NCBI GenBank assembly: GCA_002482535.1
Contig: DLGE01000001.1
Location: 1,008,536-1,072,535, forward strand
Origin: Peptococcaceae bacterium UBA7702
Lineage (GTDB): Bacteria; Bacillota; Dehalobacteriia; UBA7702
DNA length: 64,000 bases
Direction of reading: 5' to 3'
In this document: one piece after another, positions 60,401 to 64,000 of the stretch
Numbering within the stretch: position 1 is the stretch's first letter
Layout of the letters: each line of letters begins with the position of its first letter
Made by a program: the position numbers and the translations under genes
The notes under the pieces: model-generated
What the model saw: only the letters and a program-made list of their open reading frames with translations
Databases searched by the model: none
Told to the model about the DNA's origin: nothing

Positions 60401-60747
60401 CCCATATCTTCCACAAAACCGCCGCTGATATCGGCGGGCTTCAACGCGGAAAGCTGATCTCTCTTTTCCCTTAAGAGCCCGTAGATCAGCAGGTTACGCC
60501 CTAATTTATCCAGTGCGGCCCGGTTGACATGGTCATCGGCAAGGCGCTTGAAGGAGGTGATCTTTAGATTCAGTAAATGACGTCCCGCCCTTGTCGCCGC
60601 AATTTTCAATTCGTGCTGAAAAGTGGCCTGTTCCGGCAAGACCAAATAGACCTGGCGGCCCTTTTGCCCCAGTGCCTGAAATAGGGCACGATACAGCGCC
60701 GCGGTCCGATCCGTGTTTTGCCGACCAGTGATCAGATGACAAGACAT
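57466..60747 (-). CDS. addB: Helicase-nuclease AddB, degenerate Walker A
   Basis: A 1093-residue AddB. The C-terminal nuclease has YFRIIDYKSSDKE, and the Fe-S ligands are present: Cys in RRCPFSYFARYGL and three in SCDICPYRAVCGYE. The N-terminal P-loop, normally GRxGSGKT, reads GRQNTDRTAA: the Walker A Lys is Arg and the glycines are lost, so ATP binding is probably abolished. GAAGGAG precedes the ATG. A TATAAT at 60791-60796 on the minus strand is the likely -10. It is cotranscribed with addA. Confidence 0.93.
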   Translation of the reverse strand: MSCHLITGRQNTDRTAALYRALFQALGQKGRQVYLVLPEQATFQHELKIAATRAGRHLLNLKITSFKRLADDHVNRAALDKLGRNLLIYGLLREKRDQLSALKPADISGGFVEDMGDVLKEVSMNGLSANFLLEQATALDSLANAGDLPGKLRDIALLKAVMEERGVPDESGLLFSFAEIIREEKLFADAVFCFDEFFDFTAAEYAVIEALFASSVDLHFAFLYDSCDPTAPVFAKTAAAVSHLLRLACDHGVAATVTPLVGEEDGGALAFLERHFFSQDGAVYREAAGGLEIVSAENKKAEIRQMAQRICDLLEEGYERADIGICFRDIGGYEKYIDDLFASYGIPCFVDQEISLLTHPVFQFGAGLLRIAAAKWSFASVFALLKSGLFPMAENDCDRLENYCLAHAVKGKRFYQAEDWTYCDEREGEDLAKINEVRRAVLALLLPAVEKVKQSKSAMEYCRALWEFLETCGVDSTVDLWRCHEEERGHWQKSTALAAGVGAFGDMLDQIVAAFPEGSFSVSSFLELLKMGAATVTVKTIPQELDAVEIYLLGMSRPPRKKVIFLGGVNEGVFPAAQGDGGFLNRNDRTLLKEQTALWVQDQSFFYESESILTYQALTLAKEKLIVSYLRRDGEEKVFPSPLIDGLKRLFPALRESVVNESSLNHGVFRSLDEVLSYLPVFLREGGDPGWEKIKEALLQSKQTAQRTQKILTSLDYTGQSGGLSPSTLAVYPGREIALSVSSVEMYRRCPFSYFARYGLRLKERKILQFTAPDLGNIFHEALSELLETMKEQKIPWQNLRQAGNALIGEMVENRLHRFAEGNLFPKEQLAYIGYVLGENLKFIVDMMASQAEQGDAFVPVMWEVPFGRDREIPSLDITVDEDGRKIRLNGVIDRVDMAEKDGKCYFRIIDYKSSDKELTMDEIYYGLKPQLPIYLMVLENGEKPDDSQKALPAGIFYQSLKDALVKETKLMTDTQIKEKLSEEMRLKGYIIGDGCSEQCFPQEKKAKVLTTAEHDRMLSHTHQQIKTIGKDIFQGKTEIRPYRRGLFKSCDICPYRAVCGYEPELMGREEQLPVLKEAAAKTMIGKEEAKEG

Positions 60748-60866
60748 AACAATCTTTGCTCCTTCTCTGTTTTCTAACTTTATTTTCTATATTATAGTAG
60801 AATTCTGAAAAGAAAAGTTTTCTCCTTCTTAAGGAGCAGAAAACTCATGAAAAACCCATAATTTAT

Positions 60867-60895
60867 TTGTCAAAAGGCTTTTTTTGGTTTATACT
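60867..60895 (+). promoter_or_regulatory. Promoter of the S11-family gene
   Basis: TTGTCA (60867-60872) and TATACT (60890-60895) are 17 bases apart, giving a leader of about 40 bases. Confidence 0.6.
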
Positions 60896-60940
60896 ATATA
60901 TTGAATTTTTATCTGAACGATCTGGAGAAAATGTTAATAT

Positions 60941-62578
60941 ATGAAAAAACGTCATCCTTTTTCTTTGCTGATTGGTTTGATTTTCACCATATGGATATGC
61001 TTTTCCGCTCCCCTTTGCGCCGCGGAAAACATCGGCAGCAGTTCCGCGGTGCTCATCGACGCTGATACGGGACAAATTCTCTACGGCAAAAATCCCTATC
61101 GTCTCTCTTCCGCCGGGGATTTCAATAAATTGCTCAACATCATTACGGCCTTAAAAACAGCGGACGCGCCAAAGAATCTTACCGTGAGCGAAGCCGCCCT
61201 CAAGATCTACACGAGCCCGCCTAACCTGGGCCTCAAGGCGGGGGAAAGCGTTTCCCTAACCGATATGCTTTTCGCGGCGTATCTCGAGGGACACAATGAC
61301 GCCGCCAACGTGGTGGCCGAAAACATCGGCCGCCTCTTTCTCAATACCACCGACGAAGCTTACACGGCTCTGACCGAAACGGAAAAAACCCAGGCGGCCA
61401 TCGACGCCTATGTAAGACAGATGAACCTCACCGCCGATGAGCTCTGCGCTTCGACGATGAAAGCCACCAATGCCGACGGCCACTATTACGATACCCAGCA
61501 AACAAGCTGTCTCGATGTGGCAAAACTGATTAAAAACGGTTGGCGGACAGAATCTTTTCAAGCGCTGTTTACCACCGGAACATACACCATTGCCGCCGCC
61601 GCGGAAACCTCCACGGAGGGTGAAAAAACCGAAACCGGGAGTGCCTCAGGAAATACAGATGCTGCTACCGACAGCACGGCAGATGCCACGACGGAAACAA
61701 CCACGGGCAGCACAAATGACCAGGGAACGGCGGCAAACAGTGGCAAAATCACCTTAAACAGCTCCAACCGGCTTTTTAACGGCAGCATTCTCTATGCCGG
61801 CATCCAAGGGGGCATCAGCGCCTACAACAGTTCCTCGGAAAAGTACCACTGCGCCGTTTACGCCACCGTCGATGACCGGAATCTGATCGCCGTGGCCATG
61901 AACGGCACACAAACCGGCGTCTACGACGATATCCAGGCACTGCTGAACTTCGGCTTTTACAAATGGGGTAAAGCCTCTATCAGCACGGGGGAACTCAGCA
62001 GCCTGCTCCCTGACGATATCTCCGCTTTGAATCTCGCCTTCACCGGCAACAGGGATTTTCTGCTGCCCACCGGCTATCGCGTCAAAGATTTAGAAGCCGC
62101 CGTGGCTTATACGGAAAACGGTTATCTCAGCGGCACCATCACCTTGACGCTGCCTCAGGACGCTTCCTATGCCGGCACGATCACGAAAATATCCTTCTAC
62201 GAAAAAAATGAGCGCTCCCCTTGGGGCAAAGTTTTTAAAATCATCGGCTTGGTCTTACTGATCCTTATAGCCGTTGCCGCGGCGCTGTTCAGCTTCCGTT
62301 ATTTGAAAGGGCGCAATAAGGATTACGTGAAGCGCATTCATCAGACAGCGCAAAAAGAAAAAGAAAAGTACATGAAACGACTGCGCACCCAGACATCCTC
62401 CCTTTATCAGGAAAAGGGCGGCGGCAAACAGGAAGATCCTTACGCCAAGAAAACCTATGTCGCCGGCAGCTCGCAAAATAAGGACGGCGGTACGAGGCAA
62501 AATAAGGATCAGCGCCGAAAACCGCCAAAGCCAAACAGCGGAACGCAACAGGGAAGGAACCGCAAACATCATCAATAA
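60941..62578 (+). CDS. Catalytically degenerate D-Ala-D-Ala carboxypeptidase (S11/PBP5) homologue
   Basis: A 545-residue secreted protein: signal peptide (about residues 8-27), S11 domain, a Thr/Ser-rich linker (about 222-268), a membrane helix near 429-449 and a basic cytoplasmic tail. The fold is recognisable (AVLIDADTGQILYGKNPYR, DMLFAAYLEGHNDAAN). All three catalytic motifs are changed: SxxK is replaced by DFNK (60-63), SxN by GHN (117-119) and KTG by QGG (289-291). It should therefore not be a carboxypeptidase; a peptidoglycan-binding or sensory role is inferred. It is followed by a two-component system 106 bases later. Confidence 0.85.
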   Translation: MKKRHPFSLLIGLIFTIWICFSAPLCAAENIGSSSAVLIDADTGQILYGKNPYRLSSAGDFNKLLNIITALKTADAPKNLTVSEAALKIYTSPPNLGLKAGESVSLTDMLFAAYLEGHNDAANVVAENIGRLFLNTTDEAYTALTETEKTQAAIDAYVRQMNLTADELCASTMKATNADGHYYDTQQTSCLDVAKLIKNGWRTESFQALFTTGTYTIAAAAETSTEGEKTETGSASGNTDAATDSTADATTETTTGSTNDQGTAANSGKITLNSSNRLFNGSILYAGIQGGISAYNSSSEKYHCAVYATVDDRNLIAVAMNGTQTGVYDDIQALLNFGFYKWGKASISTGELSSLLPDDISALNLAFTGNRDFLLPTGYRVKDLEAAVAYTENGYLSGTITLTLPQDASYAGTITKISFYEKNERSPWGKVFKIIGLVLLILIAVAAALFSFRYLKGRNKDYVKRIHQTAQKEKEKYMKRLRTQTSSLYQEKGGGKQEDPYAKKTYVAGSSQNKDGGTRQNKDQRRKPPKPNSGTQQGRNRKHHQ

Positions 62579-62684
62579 AACACGAAAAAATAGAATCATG
62601 CGAAAACGGTCACAGAAATGTCATGTTTTGCCATCATAATGAAACCAATCAATGTTGTTCGAACTTTGAATGGAGGTACCAATT

Positions 62685-63356
62685 GTGAATATTTTAATCG
62701 CAGAAGATGAAGAAAGAATGCGCCGTTTGGTCAAAGATTTTTTAACCAAAGAGGGTTACACTGTTTTTGAAGCCGCTGACGGACAGGAAGCCATGGATAT
62801 CATTGAAGCCAAGCTGGGACAGTTGAGTCTCGTCATTCTTGATGTGATGATGCCCCACTACGACGGCTGGAGCGTGTTGCGGCACATCCGTAAAAAGGAC
62901 GCTCAATTACCTGTCATCATGCTGACGGCCCGTTCCGAAGACAGCGACGAGGTGTTTGGCTTAGAACTCGGCGCCAGCGATTACATCACCAAGCCCTTCA
63001 GCCCCATCGTCCTGATGGCCCGGATCAAACTACTTTTAAGGCAGCAGCCGGAAAACGCTGCCTGCGCCATGAAAGAATTTGACGGTCTCGTCATCGATGA
63101 AGTCGCCAGAGTCGTTGCAGACGACGGAAAACGCATCGATTTGAGCCCCAAAGAATATGAACTCCTCGTCTATCTCGCCGTCAACCGCAAAGTCGCCCTT
63201 AGCCGGGAACAGATTTTAAACGCGCTCTGGGGCTATGATTACTTTGGTGATCTGCGCACCGTCGATACACACATCAAAAAACTCCGGGCAAAATTAGGCG
63301 AAAAAGGCAATCTCATTGAAACCGTACGCGGCTACGGTTACCGTTTCGAGGGGTAA
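62685..63356 (+). CDS. OmpR-family response regulator
   Basis: A 223-residue regulator with a receiver domain (LIAEDEERMR, phospho-acceptor Asp in VILDVMMPHYDG near residue 51, MLTARSED, TKPFSPIVL) and a winged-helix domain (SPKEYELLVYLAVNR, DTHIKKLRAKL, IETVRGYGYRF). The GTG start at 62685 is set by GGAGGT eight bases ahead; an in-frame TTG at 62670 is less likely. It pairs with the kinase at 63387 and lies just after the dead S11 protein. Confidence 0.93.
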   Translation: MNILIAEDEERMRRLVKDFLTKEGYTVFEAADGQEAMDIIEAKLGQLSLVILDVMMPHYDGWSVLRHIRKKDAQLPVIMLTARSEDSDEVFGLELGASDYITKPFSPIVLMARIKLLLRQQPENAACAMKEFDGLVIDEVARVVADDGKRIDLSPKEYELLVYLAVNRKVALSREQILNALWGYDYFGDLRTVDTHIKKLRAKLGEKGNLIETVRGYGYRFEG

Positions 63357-63386
63357 GACCACCCGTACCGCACAAAAGGATATCCT

Positions 63387-64000
63387 ATGAAATACTCGAT
63401 TCAGGCGAAACTATTCATCACGGTGGGCTTTGTCGTCATCGTCTTCATGCTGATTTTGACTTCGTCCCACCTGCTCTTCTATGGCAAATACGCCTTGGCG
63501 GAGAATAAGAATATGCTGGCCGAAGCGTACCATACCCTCTATAACGAAGTCATCAAAAACAATGGCTATTTGTCCAGCAATATTGAAGAATTTGAATCTG
63601 CATCAGGCATGCAGATTCTGTTTCTCAACAGCAATTACGATACCGTCAGCGCCTTTATCATTGAGGATAACGGTGAAATCCACCAAAAAATCGCCGATAC
63701 CATGGACTCTGAGCTCTATCAGCGGGAAATCGAAACCTTCGGCTCCGCGATCCACAAAGATGGCTATATCATCTACACCCAAAACGATGAATTCTCCCAG
63801 GGCCGCTTTTTGACCCTCATTGGCGAACTGCCTTTGAGCAACGATATGTTCTACATCGTCCTGCGCGTCTCCGTCCCCTCCATTGAGGCGAATATCGGAT
63901 ACAGCCGCTTCTTCATCGTCATGACCGGCGGCCTCACGATGATTGTTTCCCTGCTGATGGCCTACTTCATTTCCCGCCATTGGGTCAAGCCGATCCTCGA
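63387..64000 (+). CDS. Sensor histidine kinase, N-terminal part (cut by window end)
   Basis: The open frame from ATG 63387 runs off the right edge (204 complete codons). AAAGGA lies seven bases ahead. The visible part has a membrane helix (FITVGFVVIVFMLILTSSHLLF), an external sensor domain of about 125 residues with no named family, a second helix (FFIVMTGGLTMIVSLLMAYFI) and the start of a HAMP-like segment (SRHWVKPIL). The kinase core is beyond the window. Ligand unknown; neighbouring S11 protein suggests an envelope signal, by inference. Confidence 0.85.
   Translation, partial: MKYSIQAKLFITVGFVVIVFMLILTSSHLLFYGKYALAENKNMLAEAYHTLYNEVIKNNGYLSSNIEEFESASGMQILFLNSNYDTVSAFIIEDNGEIHQKIADTMDSELYQREIETFGSAIHKDGYIIYTQNDEFSQGRFLTLIGELPLSNDMFYIVLRVSVPSIEANIGYSRFFIVMTGGLTMIVSLLMAYFISRHWVKPIL

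Overview
The window looks like chromosomal DNA of an anaerobic, endospore-forming member of the Bacillota (Firmicutes), probably clostridial. Spore traits are an alpha/beta-type SASP-like protein, a SleB-YpeB germination pair and a small Spo0A-C-like protein. A three-gene NADH-linked [FeFe] hydrogenase points to anaerobic fermentation. Gene order around pyrG-fba-transaldolase-glpX-rpmE-prfA-prmC matches the classic Firmicutes block. Strong Shine-Dalgarno sites, sigma-A-type promoters and T-tailed hairpins are plentiful. Genus is not decided here.

Region by region. 1-6600 is an AT-richer accessory island: the tail of an unknown gene, a Vsr mismatch endonuclease, two unrecognised proteins, a Cys-rich small protein, two XRE-type regulators with palindromic operator-like sites, and a convergent pair made of an HTH-bearing N6-adenine methyltransferase and a putative restriction endonuclease. 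6960-14505 holds an ACT-like protein, a patatin lipase, a LemA/DUF2207 pair, carboxynorspermidine dehydrogenase and two YibE/F membrane proteins. 14692-22336 holds gpsA and then a complete phosphate operon: pstS, pstC, pstA, pstB, phoU, a response regulator and a sensor kinase. 22472-28351 is a patchwork of small genes: a Spo0A-C-like protein, a tandem XRE pair, four paralogous small membrane proteins, purF, a YcxB-like protein and the SASP. 28511-35353 has tyrS, two orphans, a MATE transporter with a choline-kinase-like protein, a ureohydrolase and a MerR regulator.

35423-45815 is mostly on the minus strand and is housekeeping: a structured intergenic element, prmC, prfA, rpmE, a radical SAM protein, glpX, transaldolase-like aldolase, class II fba, pyrG, argS and tRNA-Cys. 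45929-53776 has sleB-ypeB, mltG, hydrogenase hydC-hydB-hydA, a UPF0173 hydrolase and a small membrane protein. 54005-60747 is addB-addA. 60941-64000 has a PBP5/S11-family protein that has lost all three catalytic motifs, followed by an OmpR-type regulator and a sensor kinase cut by the window end.

Main points for a second look: a PstS whose two lobes appear in circularly permuted order, the catalytically dead S11 protein next to a two-component system, the highly structured element at 35423-35645, an AddB with a broken Walker A, a short HydB that may mean a non-bifurcating hydrogenase, a family of four small membrane proteins, and the regulatory palindromes of the restriction-modification island. 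All assignments come from reading the sequence and from family knowledge; no database search was run.
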